A stretch of 64,000 nt of DNA from Symbiodinium natans (taxonomy: Eukaryota; Sar; Dinophyceae; Suessiales; Symbiodiniaceae). The translations under genes and the position numbers were made by a program. Every line of letters begins with the position of its first letter. Position 1 is the first letter of the stretch. Of this stretch, positions 30,906-44,092 are shown in pieces. Below the pieces are notes generated by a model. That model was not told the DNA's origin. It worked only from the letters and a program-made list of their open reading frames with translations, and did no database searches. Where the stretch lies: NCBI GenBank assembly GCA_905221605.1, contig CAJNDS010002162.1:483416-547415 (forward strand), in the 5' to 3' direction.

Positions 30906-33900
30906 CTCAACAAACAAGTAGGCTTCGAGCCGAGCCGTGGACCTGAACGTGTGCAAAGCCGAACCCTTCTCACCCTACTCACCCTACCCTTACCCTTACC
31001 GTCGACGACCTGAACAAGTTGGAACCCTAAAGCAAGTTTACACATGCTGACACGCGCTGTTTGGGGTGAGACGCTGGTCAAAGGATTGAGGATTCAAAGC
31101 TTGTGTACCTGTAAGTGGGCCCTTCTTGCAGGTGAACATGCAGCTTGTCCAGTCGATCGCCCAAAAGGCGTAGGCTTGGCCTTCGCGAACGAAATGAAAC
31201 ATGCGTCGTGCCAAAGCGATGTCACCCTTTCCCAAGGACCCCTAGCGCTTGGCAGTCTCCTTGTCGAGCCGGAGCATCGTTGCATGGACGTGTCCCATGT
31301 CTGCACACTGCATCGTGTGGCCTCATGCTTCGTTACATCAGGCTCCCCACCCGAGCAACCTGGGATTAGCGTACGCTGCGCTGTCACATGTCGGGCTGCT
31401 GCATACTCGCGTGCCCGAGCAGGGAGACGCGCACGTCTCCTGTTGAGGCACTCAGGCCTTTCAAAGGCGGTTGCAGGTCCGCAAAGAGCGTGGGGGAGTC
31501 CTCGCAGGCCCTTTCGTCCTGCAAGCCTGAGCCTGCAGGCCACAAACAGGCTTGCAAGCAGGACACGAGATGCTGAGCAACTGTCTCGTTAGCAGGAACC
31601 AGAACCAAAGGATAACATTGCGCAACCCCAAGCGAAGAGCGAGGCAACACCGCAGGGCCTTCGACAAACATGGATTACATTCGTAGAGCCACCCCGGGTT
31701 CGCAGGGTGACTAACCCCTTCGAAGATGGCAGAAGATTCGGCAGAAGATGTGGAAGTTCGCGGCCCCCTCACACCCCCGATGTGAAGCGATCCGGGGCGG
31801 CGAGCCATGCGAGCCACCATCGTGGTGCTGCTTTCGTGCTCGGACTTGCAACTTCCTCGCACGTTGCTCGGCTCTGCCGCTTGCATTTGGGCCGGGCTCC
31901 TGTCCAACTTCTCCATCTCAGTTCTTGCGGTAGGGCCCCGAGGTGTCGGCTCCCACAAAAGATGGCGCCGCTTCCGTCTGGTTGCTGCAGGTCTCCCTGT
32001 CCCCTCGCGCCAAGGGCGGGTTGAGTAATTTCTGTTCGGGGTATCTTGCAATTGTGCCCAGGTCACTTTTCGACACGATTTCGAGTCTGAATACAAAGAC
32101 TGGGTGCGAGGTCCTCTTGCACCTTCATTCGCTCTAGAGCTCAGGAGAGCACTTGGTTCAGCATCGCAGAAGGTCTCACTTGCATGGGGGGCTGCGCCTC
32201 CGCAAGGCAGAGCAGGCAGAGCGCGCTGCCCACACAGACATTCAAAGATATTCAAAGTAGCATGCCCTTGGTCAGCCTGCCGATTTGCCTGGCTTGCCTG
32301 GCCATTTGCGAGGTCCTGTTCACTGGACTCCTCCCTGCTCGGAACTTTGGTTGTTCGGCACAGTTGGCGGGGGCTTTTTGCATCACTCCGCAGACTCCAT
32401 CACATTCCATTCCACGCTCCATGACATTCCATCACTCGGGAAAGTTTTCCGCAAGTGCCTGTCTGTCGCTTTTTTGTGCCCATGCTCGGTATCATAAGCG
32501 CCTGATGCGCGCCTGTGCATAGGCTGTTTGGCCACTTGAGGTCGCAAGGGAACGACCTTCCATAGCGGAACCCTGCCTTCAGATTGCAGAGACTGAGCTT
32601 CTCCTCACTGCTCCTCACGGCACCGCAGCCTCTTCACTGTGTTCTTCACAGCTGCACACTGGGCATCAGTGCGCCCGTGATTTCCTAAGGTTCCATACCA
32701 AGCCTTCTGGCAGAATGCTGGGCTTAACACGCCTCCGAAGTGTCCTGAAGTGAACCCAGGGGTCTTAGGAAAACCTGCCTAGCGTGCCTTCCCTCCGCCA
32801 GTAGGTGTAGGAGGTGTAGGAGGGGTGACCGAGAGACTGGCCACCAAGACGAGAGTTGCTGCTCTGCATGCTCATGATGGCTCATGCTGAATCAGAGCCA
32901 GAGCGTCTCCTTTGCGCTTGGCTACGTTTGATGTGCTTTCCTTCCTGTGATGTTTCGTTGTGAGCGAGGTGCAAGTGCATTCTTGCGGAGAAGTGCAGGG
33001 AGAGGCACCGTCACATTGTGAAAAAAAACGTCCCATTCCAAAGTCACCTGACTTTGTAAAGCGCTTGACTCCGCGGACTGTCGGTCTCGGCACCCCATCC
33101 GGACTCCAGTCGTCCATCGTGTCGAGACAGCTTTCAAGCAGTCTCAAGCGTTTTCAAAAGCAGTTTCAAGCCCTTCGAAGCCTTTTGGCCCCCTTGAGCC
33201 CTTTCTGCGTCGAAGCGCTGCTCGAAAAGAGGAGGGGGGGCCCACAGAACGCAGGGAAATTCTGGGAGTCCATGGGATTCCACTGACGGATGGAGAGATC
33301 ACTTCACACCCAAAGTCCTGAAAGGCTGAAGGGGCCCCTGAAGGGAGCCCGGCGTGAACATCGCAGCTCCTTAGCCCAATCCTTCGCCTCACGTTCGGAC
33401 ACCCCCCTCCTTGAGATGGCCTTGTGGAAGCAGGATGAAAAGAGCACAGCGTTCAGAACTTGGGTGGTTCAGGGGCTGAAGAGCCCTGAAAAAGCAGAAC
33501 GCACACATCCTATGCACTTGCACGCGTCGCCATCGCTGGAAGTCCTGGTGACATGTCGCCCTTTGGGGTTGGGGTTGAAGCGATTTAAGCGTGTGCAGAC
33601 AGTGGAGTGCTCTGCCCGCTTGTGGCTGGGACTTGTGACGGAGACCTATGCTCAGTAGCATAAATCCAGGGGAAGCCGTTCGCTGCTGCTCGGACTAACA
33701 GTGCGCCCGATGCCAATGCGACGCCTCTGCGACGCCTCTGTGGTGTTCCGCTGAGCTGCGGCACCGGTGCCGGGCGGTGCCCCCCAAGCGGTGCCCCCAA
33801 GCAACATCAAGCGACAAGAGTTTCTCTCCAGCTTTCGCGTAGCGTGAGCGCATCAAGGCTGTGCCGTTCCGGAACATGTGTCAACCTGCAGCTGCTTGCA

Positions 33901-36900
33901 GTGTGCCTTGCATCTGCTTGCAGTTTGCACATGCCGTCGTTGGCAGGTTGGGCAGGTTGGGCTGCCGATGCTCCAGCAATTTGTGTCCATGGCTGACTGG
34001 GCCTGGGCTCCACAGCGCATGGGCCATGTTCACATTGTTCACGCTTTCACAGTTCATGCACTGTTTACATTGAGTTTACATTGTCCACGCTTTTCCGACT
34101 CAACCTGACTTGACACGCTGCCTCAGCATCCAGAAGGAGGCGCCTACGGAACCTCCTCAGACCCCGGCATTGTGCCTGGAGCCTGCGGCGTGCGTCCGGT
34201 GACGCAGCCCTGTCTGGTGCAATATCAGTATTGTACGTGGGAGGCGTGTTCGATCCAAGGGGACCAAGAATTATTGCATGCCCCTGTTCAATGCCAAGCC
34301 CTTGAGTGAGGCTCAGACATTTTTTGGTGTTGCAAGGTTGAGGTGGTGGGAAAGCTTTGGCTCAGGTGTAGTCCGGCAGTTAGAAAGCGCACAGAAGCCA
34401 TCACAGAAGCGGCCAGTGAAGCTGTCGATTCGCTAGCGACTGCAGAAGCAGACGTGGCATAACGCGGCAACATATGGCGGCGCACGGCCTATGGCACTTC
34501 CCGTCACAGAGCACTTTGCCGACGAGGTGCCCAGCGCGGTGTAGCGTGGCCATGCGTGGGGTTGAGGCAAGTGGCTGGCGACCGGTGTGCTGCATCGGCT
34601 TCGACCTGGATTAGTCCATTGGGCACCCTGGGCACCCTCTGGGCACCCTCTGGGCACCCTACGGGAACCCTAAGTCCCCTTCCTGTCCCGTGCAGGGAGC
34701 AACTGAGCAACGTGTTCTGGCCCTGAGCTTCCCACACTTCAGATTTCAGTTCATCGTTGCAATAGCGTGAGATGGGGCCAAGCTGTCATCAGTTCTGAAC
34801 CTTAGAAGCATGCCCTACCCGAAAGGCTCCAGAAAGTGTTGCTGCTTGCTTTCCACTTGCCTTCTGTAGCCTGCCATGCCTGCCCCTGCTCACCTGCTGA
34901 GGCCTTCTGCCCAGGTGTAGACGCTTAGGGTCGAAGGGGTGCCGAAGTTTGACTCTGGTGTAGCCATTCCGCTGAGCGCACAGGAGCCGCCAGAACATGT
35001 GCTTCCGGCGGTTCGCTAGCGATTGGTGCAGAAGCCGATGCGGCGTGACAAAGGCAGTGCTGCCCTTGACGGCAGTTGTGTGGATTTCTACAACCCATGG
35101 ACCACTTCACTTCAGTGAGAAAGTGAAACCTGTTTATCTGATCTACTTGGGTGCCAATCTGGCAGCCACTGTCAAAGTGCAGTAGGCATGGCAAGGCACT
35201 TTCTCGTTGCAGTGTTTTTGTGAGTCAGGGGTTCTGACATTCCGCCATCACCTTGATTCACTTTCGAGATCTTTCGAGCGAAACCAGCTGCCCTATGTAC
35301 ATATGTATACATAAAGTGATGAAGTGGTCCAGTAGTTAGTGCCATACAGCAAAAGCTGCAAAGATTGCGAAACTTGCTACAGTGACAAATGGTGAAATAT
35401 GGGTACGCGGCTACAGACTCTTTTCGACTTTGCACCTGTTGCTCAGTTCCAGCACTGATTTATCCTTGAAAGGGTTGACATTGCCGAAAACAAAAGTCGC
35501 ATGTTTGAGGGGTGACCCTTTCTGCCCATGGCCAGGGTGGTTCTTTCATTTCGGAGGGTGAGATCTGTGAGATCTGTCTGAGATGACGAATCCGATCCGG
35601 TTTAGCCGTCGCAACAAGCAGTCTGAATCCCGGCTTGGGCAAGTGACGTTACAGCCAGTCGCTCAGGGCAAGCTGGAGGCCGCAAGGTTGTAATTGTGTT
35701 TCTGGACGTGTGGGGTCATGATTCAATGATTGCCGCTGCGTTGCCAGATGCTTCTGCTTCTGCTTTCAAGGCTCGCGCGTGAGGGCGACAAGGAGCCATC
35801 AGGCAGCACTACTCCGAAGCCCTGAGCAAAGAGCAGCACTGCAGACCTTATCTCGACTTCAGCACAAGACCTGCTTTCGACACTGATAAGTAAGTGCTCA
35901 TGATGTTCAAGCAGATCTGAGCAGCGAATCTGAAACCCAGCCACGAATCACAAGGCATGGCATGGTTCTTAGAATGGTACCTCATTCGGGACAGCCCGTC
36001 GCAATCTTTTACGTGATGTGCTGTTTGTGTAAAGCACAGCCTTGCCCTGTGCTCACACGAGATCTGGCCACGTGTCGTCGTCCTTGACATGTCTGCCCGT
36101 GGCCTCGTCATCCAGATAGCAAGAAGATTGTTCCTGTAGGGCCTTCGAGCTTCTGACTTCTTCCGTCTTCGATGTTTCATCGAAGCTGCGCCAGGTGAAT
36201 GCTGCTGACAGACCAGGCCTCGTGTGAATGAATTACGCTAAGCATGTGCACGCTGCTTATACAGTATACATATCCTTTGCTATGCTAGCGCATGCAAAGT
36301 AAAGTAGGCTTGTTGCCTAGGGATATCAAAGCTTGCTTCCAAGATTGGCCTGGGCGTACTCACAGATGACCTGCAGTCTGCTTCTGGACTCTCCAACAAC
36401 AAGATAGCGCCCAACTTTGTGCCTGGGGCATGCATCTAAGGCTTTGCGGGCCAACGCCATCGCCCATAGCGATCGGTTCAGATTCAGATGCAGCCTGATG
36501 CGGCAGAGATGCGGCATAACGCAGGCAAAGTGCAGTGCAAACCATGCCAGGTATCACCAGGTGGAGCCTACGCACCTTTGTGGCACAGCCCATTGCAAGC
36601 TTGCGCTTGAGCTTGGCTCCTTTTTTGCCCCTGGTTTGGCACAAGTCTTGGGTTTGGGTGGCCTGCCTCCCTCGAACTTTCCGCTTCGGGGCCGCACGCA
36701 CGCTGGGGAACATGTAAATGTATCGTTCAGCGAGAAGAAAGGGCTCCTTCGTCACTGGGCATTCGACTGACAGACCTTTGTGAACTTTGTATATAGTCTC
36801 AAGCTGAGAATCGCTAAAGAACCACCTTGATACAGTTGGCTGGGGAACAACATGCTTCCGCGCATGAAGGCAGTGCTGGCAAAAAAAGTGTTGTGTTGCC

Positions 36901-37321
36901 GGGTGCTTTGTTGTTCATCTCATTCAAAGACAGTTCTCACTGACCCAAGCAGCGAAGCTGCCGTGGTACTCGCAGAGGGCTGCCCAGGGTACAGCATCGA
37001 GCACCTGCTGCAGGCACCGTTTTAACGCATGAATCGAGTCAGTCGAGTCTGCTCGCGAAAAGTTCTGTTCATGGAGCGCAAGCCGCTGCCAGGGAGCGCC
37101 CGTGCGAGAAGATTAGGTATTCATGTTTGCTGCGGGGATCCAGGACGGTGCCTGTGCATCTTTGTCGGCAGATGTGCAGAACCACGCCCGTCAGCCTCCC
37201 CGGTTTTACCCCCATCTGGAAAGTCTAGGTCAGGAACATATGTAAAGCGTGGGCAAGTGAACAGGACACAGGCGACCTAGAGACTTCGCTTCGCCACCCT
37301 CAGAGGGGTACGCTTGTGCTT
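30906..37321. other. Gene-free stretch
   Basis: About 6.4 kb without a recognisable gene. The longest frame (264 codons, minus, 31,461-32,255) has no identifiable domain. A short tandem of GGGCACCCT-type units is at 34,619-34,662. Segments at about 34,420-34,490, 35,010-35,060 and 36,480-36,530 share pieces such as GCAGAAGC and GATGCGGC and may be remnants of one dispersed repeat. Confidence 0.45.
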
Positions 37322-37365
37322 GCTGCCGGAGCTGCCGGAGCTGCCGGAGCTGCCGGAGCTGCCGA
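37322..37365. repeat. 9-bp minisatellite (GAGCTGCCG)
   Basis: Almost five perfect units in a row. Confidence 0.9.
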
Positions 37366-40300
37366 GACGTCGCTTGCTTGACCGTTTGCGCCACGATGTA
37401 CGAAGGCCTGTCAATTGCGCCTGGAAGGTATAAGTGTTGCAGAGGACATGAGTTGTGAACCATGTGCTTGCTTGCCTCTACCGCTAGAGTCTCCAGAGCA
37501 GACCGAAGTCACCGAAGTCAGCAAGAGGCTTTGTGCCCCAGGTGTGTGCACAAGAAAACAGGGCTCAAAAAGGGTAGGAGTGGCTCAGGGCTCAGGGATT
37601 GCGAGAAGATTCCGAGCCATGGGGTTTTGGCAAGATCTGGACATTCTGTTGGAGGAATCAAATGTAGGGTCGGGAAAGCACAGCGTTCCCTGAAAGGTGT
37701 GCGTCTTGTCAAATCTTCGCGGGGCATCCGGCACGGTAAGTTGGTGCACTGACGCACAGTTTTTTGATTCTGTTGCGGCTAAGATGCACCCCTTTGTAAT
37801 GATGTGCACTCCATGCAGTGCATGTCCAGCTGCTCCCCTCTCGCGTGTTCTTTGCCTTTCGTTCAGCTGCCTGGCTGCATGTGGGCACGAGTGGACACTC
37901 CATCTCGATAGCGCGGTGTTACAGTAGCTTGTCCAATTCCATGTTGCGAAAACTGGGGGGGGGGGGAACTGCGCAGCGCGCAGACCGCGGTGACCGCAGT
38001 CGAGTGATATTAAGTGATGTTGAGCGCCGTGAACCATCGCAGCGACGGGGGTGCAGGGTTCGCAGGGCCCCGCTGTTAACTTTTGCCGGTAGCCCGGAGC
38101 CGGAGCGGGAACCTTGAACTGGGCCGGTAATTGCAGATATTCTGCCCTCTAAGCAGTGCTGTAACCAAGGCCAGCTTTTGCGAAGATGCCGAATGTCTTG
38201 AGCATTTTGATGCCGAGCCGGGTGTGTTTTTAAGATCCTGAAGTGAGCGTCTCTGCACAATTTTATTGCTGTACAGTGCCGTACCTAGCCCGCCTAGCCC
38301 TCCCCGGTGGGCTTACAAGCAGAAGAGGATGTGCGGGGATCTGTGCTTGAGATGAGAAGGCAGAGAGTTCCTCACACCAATTTTCTGTCAAAGATGAGAC
38401 CGAAACCGGCCCGCACATTCAGATGTCATATCCGGTAGCTCGAGGAAGAGATATGACAGCCAATTCCCTTCACAGACAAGCTTAAGACTTCTGGAGACCC
38501 AAACCTGGACTTTGGCAGTTACGGTCTGAGCTGGTGCGGCGTTTGATAGAAGTAATTGGTACCATACGCCTAGTTGGCATCACTGAGCACCTGCCACCTC
38601 TGAACAGAGGGCTTGTCGTGACCTGTCCAACATGGTCTGGGTTTAGACACGACATGGATCGAGGGGCAGACTTGGCACGGAGCTGATACCTGAAAGCTTC
38701 TGTTGATGTCAGGTTGCGCTCTGATCAACGCTTGCTTCTTACGTCACGTCAAAAGCTGCGTGCTCGATCTCGACGTCGCTGTCTTGCATGCCTTTCCCTA
38801 TCAGATTGGTGCGCAGCCCAAGATTTCAAACCAGAAGGCAAACCTCACGTGTCAGCAGTTCTCACTTCCACGCAGAGGCATGCTGGTCGTGACCGACCAG
38901 TTTGGCCTGGTGGACGCTTCACTACTCAACACTCTGATTCAGGTCGACTGGATTGCCTTGCACGTAACTTCTACTCTTTGCCCTGGTTGCACTTGCTTGC
39001 ACCTTGCACCTGCGTGCACATTCGCGGCAGTGAAGGGATCGCCGCAATGCGTGTCAAAGTTGCGCTCCAGTTCGGTTCCGTCGTTTCAGGGTTGGGAGGG
39101 CAGGCTTGGCGTAGCTTGCCTGGTCATTCCGCATCTACCTCATGTAGCATGTGCATGCATGTGCCATCATGCCTGTTTCCTTTCAGCGTCATGCGTAGCA
39201 AGTGACATGCGTGCAAGGTTGCGGCGGACAGTTCCTGGCGCGTAAGGAGCACCTTGCAGAATAGACATGACTGCAACCTGAACTCTGAAGATGTCCCTCT
39301 GTAAAATTTTTGCCACGGCATGCAGCGGAATCACTTCCTCGAACGGCCAGTGTCGCCATTGCCTGTCCTTGGGCTGTGCACTGCCGGAAAAATGTCGGCT
39401 GCAGAGGCTGTGGGACTGCTTTGACATGGTGATAATTGCAAGATATTATTCTTATTACTGTGTGATGTCGAGCCAATCCTGTTCTGACTCGGCCATGTGG
39501 CTCCAGCCTGCACTTCACGTGCTTCCTGTTACGGCCGCTTGTAACAGACAAATGGGCGCAGCCGCCGCTCAGTGCGCGAGACTTTAGACCCTCGGAAGGC
39601 GACAGCATGCTCAGGCTGATGCAGAGCAGCTGAGTCGTTTGCTGCAAAGCCTCCCAACGTTGCTCCAATGCTCCTTTGTCATTCGGCTGCAGAACGCTTG
39701 CATCACAAGCCGCGGCTCTTTAGGCAGTCTCTTCCAGCTCGGCCACGCCAGCCTCCGTTACGCAGCCGAGAGAGGAGGGGCTAGTTCAACGTAGCTCAAC
39801 TAGCTCGGCATGACCTGCTTTGCCTTCCCTTCTTCTCTGGCAGGCGCAATGTTGATTGCGAGGCGAGGCACAGCTGTCCTGCAATGGCCTGAGTTGTGCC
39901 GCCTAGGCAAGAATTCAAGTTCCACTTGTTGGTTCTTGCAGGTTTCTTTGCTCACAGAAAAACGAGCAAGGACACGCCGTACTTGCGAGGCTCCACCGTC
40001 TTAGTGTCCTGGATCCCACAAGTGAAGAGCCCAGTCAAGGCTCAGTGCCCTAATCATTCACCAGCCTGTGACGGAGACCGACACCAAAGCAGCCAAAGCA
40101 GCGTCTTTGCCATCGCGTGAAGCTCAAAGGTCCTCCAGTTGCCCCAGTTGCCGACTTCCGAAATCAGTGACAATCTGTGTAAGGGCACCGAAGCCACACC
40201 TTCTACTTGCCAGAGTCTGGAGCGGGGTTTGCATGGGCGCAGACATGGGGGTCTGGAACGGGTGGCAGTTTTCAGGCCGATGATTTCAGGCCATGGCACA

Positions 40301-40952
40301 CCGGGTATACGTCTGCTGCCCGACTAATTCAGACTCCGGCTTAGGGTCTTACATAGCGGGCACTGTGGGGTGCCGTGTGCAACCTGTGCGGCTCTGAAGC
40401 CCATCCAACAGTTGCGATGCCGTTCTCATCATGTCTAAAGGTTCGTCAATCGTACTGTAGATGAGCTTCTGATGAAAGGGTCCGCCAAAGTCCCGCGAAC
40501 AAAGGCCCGAAAGTAAGAGCCACTTTTCAGCATAAGAAATTTCGAACAACCACCATGTAGACTCCCGTGCGTGGTTTTGGTCCTGGCATCGGCTTGAGCA
40601 GGAATCGCCTTGCGCTAAGGGGGGCTTCTGGCTTGAAGCCCTAACCGTCTCCCATTCCCGCCAGAAACCGCCTCTGCGTCTGTGACCAGAACCTTCGTTC
40701 GACGTCCTTCGTTTATATATAAGGTTTCGTCTAAGCTTGTGTCCAAAGTTCGTCCAAGGGCATTCTGTTTGCCACGAACTTCGATTAGCTTCGTGAACAA
40801 GGGCCTGCCAGCCCGGCCAGCTCGGCCCCGATTGTGAACTAGTACGAGTCAAGACCCTTTCTCTCATTTGGGTTTTTCTGCGTTCGCATCGGCTTCGCCG
40901 GCTTACCTCGGTCCTTTCGGTACCTCTTTCCTTCAGACTTTTAGCCCTGTGA
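37366..40952. other. Gene-free stretch
   Basis: No recognisable gene. A run of 12 G lies at 37,955-37,966. Minus-strand frames at 40,349-40,867 and 40,615-40,800 are open but match nothing I know. Confidence 0.45.
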
Positions 40953-40986
40953 GAGGTCGAGGTCGAGGTCGAGGTCGAGGTAGAGG
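40953..40986. repeat. 6-bp minisatellite (GAGGTC)
   Basis: Five perfect units, the last followed by a degenerate one. Confidence 0.9.
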
Positions 40987-41057
40987 ATGGAAGACCTTGG
41001 CTTCGGTGGGGTCATTTGGGTCACTGCTCCTGCCCAATGCTTCAAAGATGCCCAGGA

Positions 41058-41093
41058 TGTTGACATGTTGACATGTTGACATGTTGACATGCA
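41058..41093. repeat. 9-bp minisatellite (TGTTGACAT)
   Basis: Four perfect units. Confidence 0.9.
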
Positions 41094-41850
41094 TGTGCGC
41101 GTGACCGATACTTGCATAAGCCCCCTCTGAAAGGAGCAGGTTCGGCTTTGAGAGGAGAGCTGCGGCCTGGGCTGCGGCAGAGTTTCTGAGGGCTAAGTGC
41201 TCGAGAGCCCGCGTCAGCTCGTGAGGACTTGCAGTCTCTCGCATGGCGAGCCCATCGGTGCCCTGGAAGATGGCGGGATGCGCAGCTGACGTGCAACGTG
41301 CACCCCGAGACTCCGGACACTCCCGTGGGATTCGTGAAAAGTGCATGATTCGTCAGTCTTCAGAATATCGGGGCCACCAAAAACAGGCGGTTTTTTTCAG
41401 CATAGTGAGACTCGCAGAGAAGCAGAAGGGTCTGAAGACTCATTTGGCACATGTGGCACATTGTCGACGTGCCACTGGCGTGGCTTGTTGCGCCTGAAGC
41501 TTACGGTATAGCTCGTTGATGCTGTCCTTGATAACCTTGCAAGGCCTTGTGTATGCGATACAGAAGATACAAGTAGTACAGTGATACACCGAGGCGTGCT
41601 TGTAGAAACTGCAAAAATGTGACAAAGAAATAGGCATCAAAGGCAACTTGGCAGGCAGGCCCAGAGGCCAGAGCCCAGCATGTTACGCAGATTCTAAGAG
41701 TTTCAAAACCCTTCAAAGAAGCACTTCTCTACTTCTCTTTTCTCGGCGTTGATGGATGGTGCTGACACGTCCAGGACGTCCACGTCTGCGAGGCTACGGC
41801 ACGCCTTGCACGCATTGCATTTACCGGCTTTGCAGCAGCCTTTGAAAGGT

Positions 41851-41898
41851 GCTCAGTGTGCTCAGTGCGCTCAGTGTGCTCAGTGCGCTCAGTGCTCT
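41851..41898. repeat. 10-bp minisatellite (GCTCAGTGTG / GCTCAGTGCG)
   Basis: Nearly five units, alternating T and C at the ninth base, so the true period is 20 bp. Confidence 0.9.
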
Positions 41899-42048
41899 TT
41901 CTTGTCGGCCTCAACGGAGTTCGCTCCATGGTTTCCTGAATTCGCCTTTTCTGGCTCGGCCGAACCCTCGCAATCACCTTGGATTTCAGCTGGACCAGCT
42001 GGTCAAACACGAGGCAGTGCCTTCACAAATCGCAAACCTCCATCTGCG

Positions 42049-42080
42049 ATCATGCAAGAATCGTGCGATTTTTGCATGAT
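42049..42080. repeat. Near-perfect palindrome
   Basis: 15-bp arms (ATCATGCAAGAATCG and its inverse with one mismatch) around a 2-bp centre. Confidence 0.85.
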
Positions 42081-43856
42081 TGCATACAATGCGCAAACCT
42101 GTAGCAAATGGTGACCGTTGCGATCCCACATCCTGCACAAGCCTAACAAATTGTGCCCCCGTGTCTTGTGGGATCTCACAACGTGCACAAGCCAATGTCT
42201 ATAAGAAATCCCAACCCCTTCTTTTTTTGCGCTGGCTCACAAAGTTCCCTATGTTCCCTGCGCCGCGGCTTCCCGCCTGGCTTGTTTCTCCTCTTGTGTT
42301 CGTGCCATCCTCAGAAGGAGCGGTGCAAGTACAGCAATGCGCTCCTCATGCGATTGAAGGGGCGCACATTCCTGACTACGTAGGCTTAGGTCAAGGTACG
42401 CAAATCCTCCGCCCCTCTCCCTGAAGCCCACCTGCGGCTTTAAACGTCTCGGATCTCGCCCCAAGATAAGGCCAATCAAAGGCGAGTTGAGGGCGTATGA
42501 GTCTAAGGCCCATTAAGTGCTGAGCAGGGCTTGTGTTGGGGTTGTGTCTTGGAGGTGCCCCTACTGGGACTTGCAAGCGCCTTTCCATGATAAACTGGGA
42601 AATCCAGAGACACAGCGAAGAGAGCGAGCCGTCGCGAGCCGTCGCAACAACTCACAGAGTGCACTTTTTCTACCGCTTAAGGTGTCGGGACCGACGTCCC
42701 GACTCTGATTGGAAACAACAGGGCGATATGAAGCGGTGCACGCTGCTTCTCACTTTACACACCATGAACTGGACGGTGCCCATAGTGCAGATCTTGGAAT
42801 GGAATGCAAGCTTGAGAAGTTCCACTGCTATCCCACATCAGATCATGCGGCATGCGCTGCATGGGCGGCAGCGGGTATGTACCCAACATGGTGCCACTCC
42901 TGCTGTCGAGGAGCCTTTGATTCGCCATGTCCTCCAATCTCGACACAAGGCTGACACGCTGCAGTGCTGAACGTTTACTGAGCAATGGGTTCGGTCATTG
43001 TGGCCGAGTCGCCGTCATGTTTTGCATGTGCTGAGCAGGTTGCATTGCATTAGAGTTTGTCTGCACTGCACCTTGGTTGAAGCAAATGCTTCTGTGCTGC
43101 CCCGAAGGCTTGTAAACAGTGCGCCAGATGCTTTTGCTCCGGTGGTGCCAGAAGTGCGTTGCTGATCAAGGTGCAGTTGCTGCCCATGCTTCACTGGCAT
43201 GCGAGCTGTTTTGCCTCGCGGCTCCACACGTCTGTCTTTAGTTTGTTCTCCTGATGCCTGACACTTGAAATTGCCAGAGTTTGCCGGGCCTGCCGCAACC
43301 GCCATTTCAGCTAATGACTGCAGCTAATGTGCCTTGGTCCCATTGGTCCCAGTGCCTCCGGGCTTCATGGCTTGTACAAAGGTTGTCTTTGACCCTTTGG
43401 GAAGGGCCCTGTTTTGTGAGACCATGGACACGCCGTATTCCTCCAGGGTACCTGAGAGCAGCACGATTTCATCGCACCAAGGACCGACTAGCAATCGTGC
43501 TGCTCATTCCAGAGCCCTAACTCTTGACTCAAGCGCGTTGTGTTCAGCACAGCTCGACAGGACAGCTCTTCAGCATTCCTGTTCGACAAAGACTGATTGC
43601 TTTTAGCCATCTTAATTCCTTCCTTCTCTCTTCTTCTGAATAGTCTGCACTGAAGCATTCACTGCTTCTCATGCCTGCGCTGACGTGTACTGAGCGGCAT
43701 GAACCCCCGAAAGAGTTTGGCTTTGATAGGCGCGTCAGCTACGGTCTGCGGCGCGCTTGCGCGTGATAGCTTCTGCCGGAGGGTGCAGTTCTCGACAGCC
43801 CAAGTCAGTTCGCGGAGAGGATTGCAAGGGTGGAAGAACCCTTCGTATCATGCAAG

Positions 43857-44092
43857 CGCGTACCAATCAGACACGATACGACTGCCCGTGATCTGAGCTT
43901 TGGCCATGGATGCTATAGTAGCGTGAAAAGCTTTGTGATAGCCGATCCCTGTGCAATGTGTGACCACCCGCACCGTGTTGACAGGATATGTAGTACGTTG
44001 TCTACAGTGTCTTGTAGCCACAAGTGCACCATCTTGTGCAGAAGCCGGCAAGCGGATGAGGCTATGGATTGCCAGGGGTCTTGCCGATAGCA
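43857..44092 (+). repeat. Dispersed repeat, copy 1
   Basis: Shares GCGTACCA, GACAGGAT, CATCTTGTGCAGAAGCCGGC and ATTGCCAGGGGTCTTGCCG with 52,939-53,172 in the same order and orientation. Confidence 0.75.
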
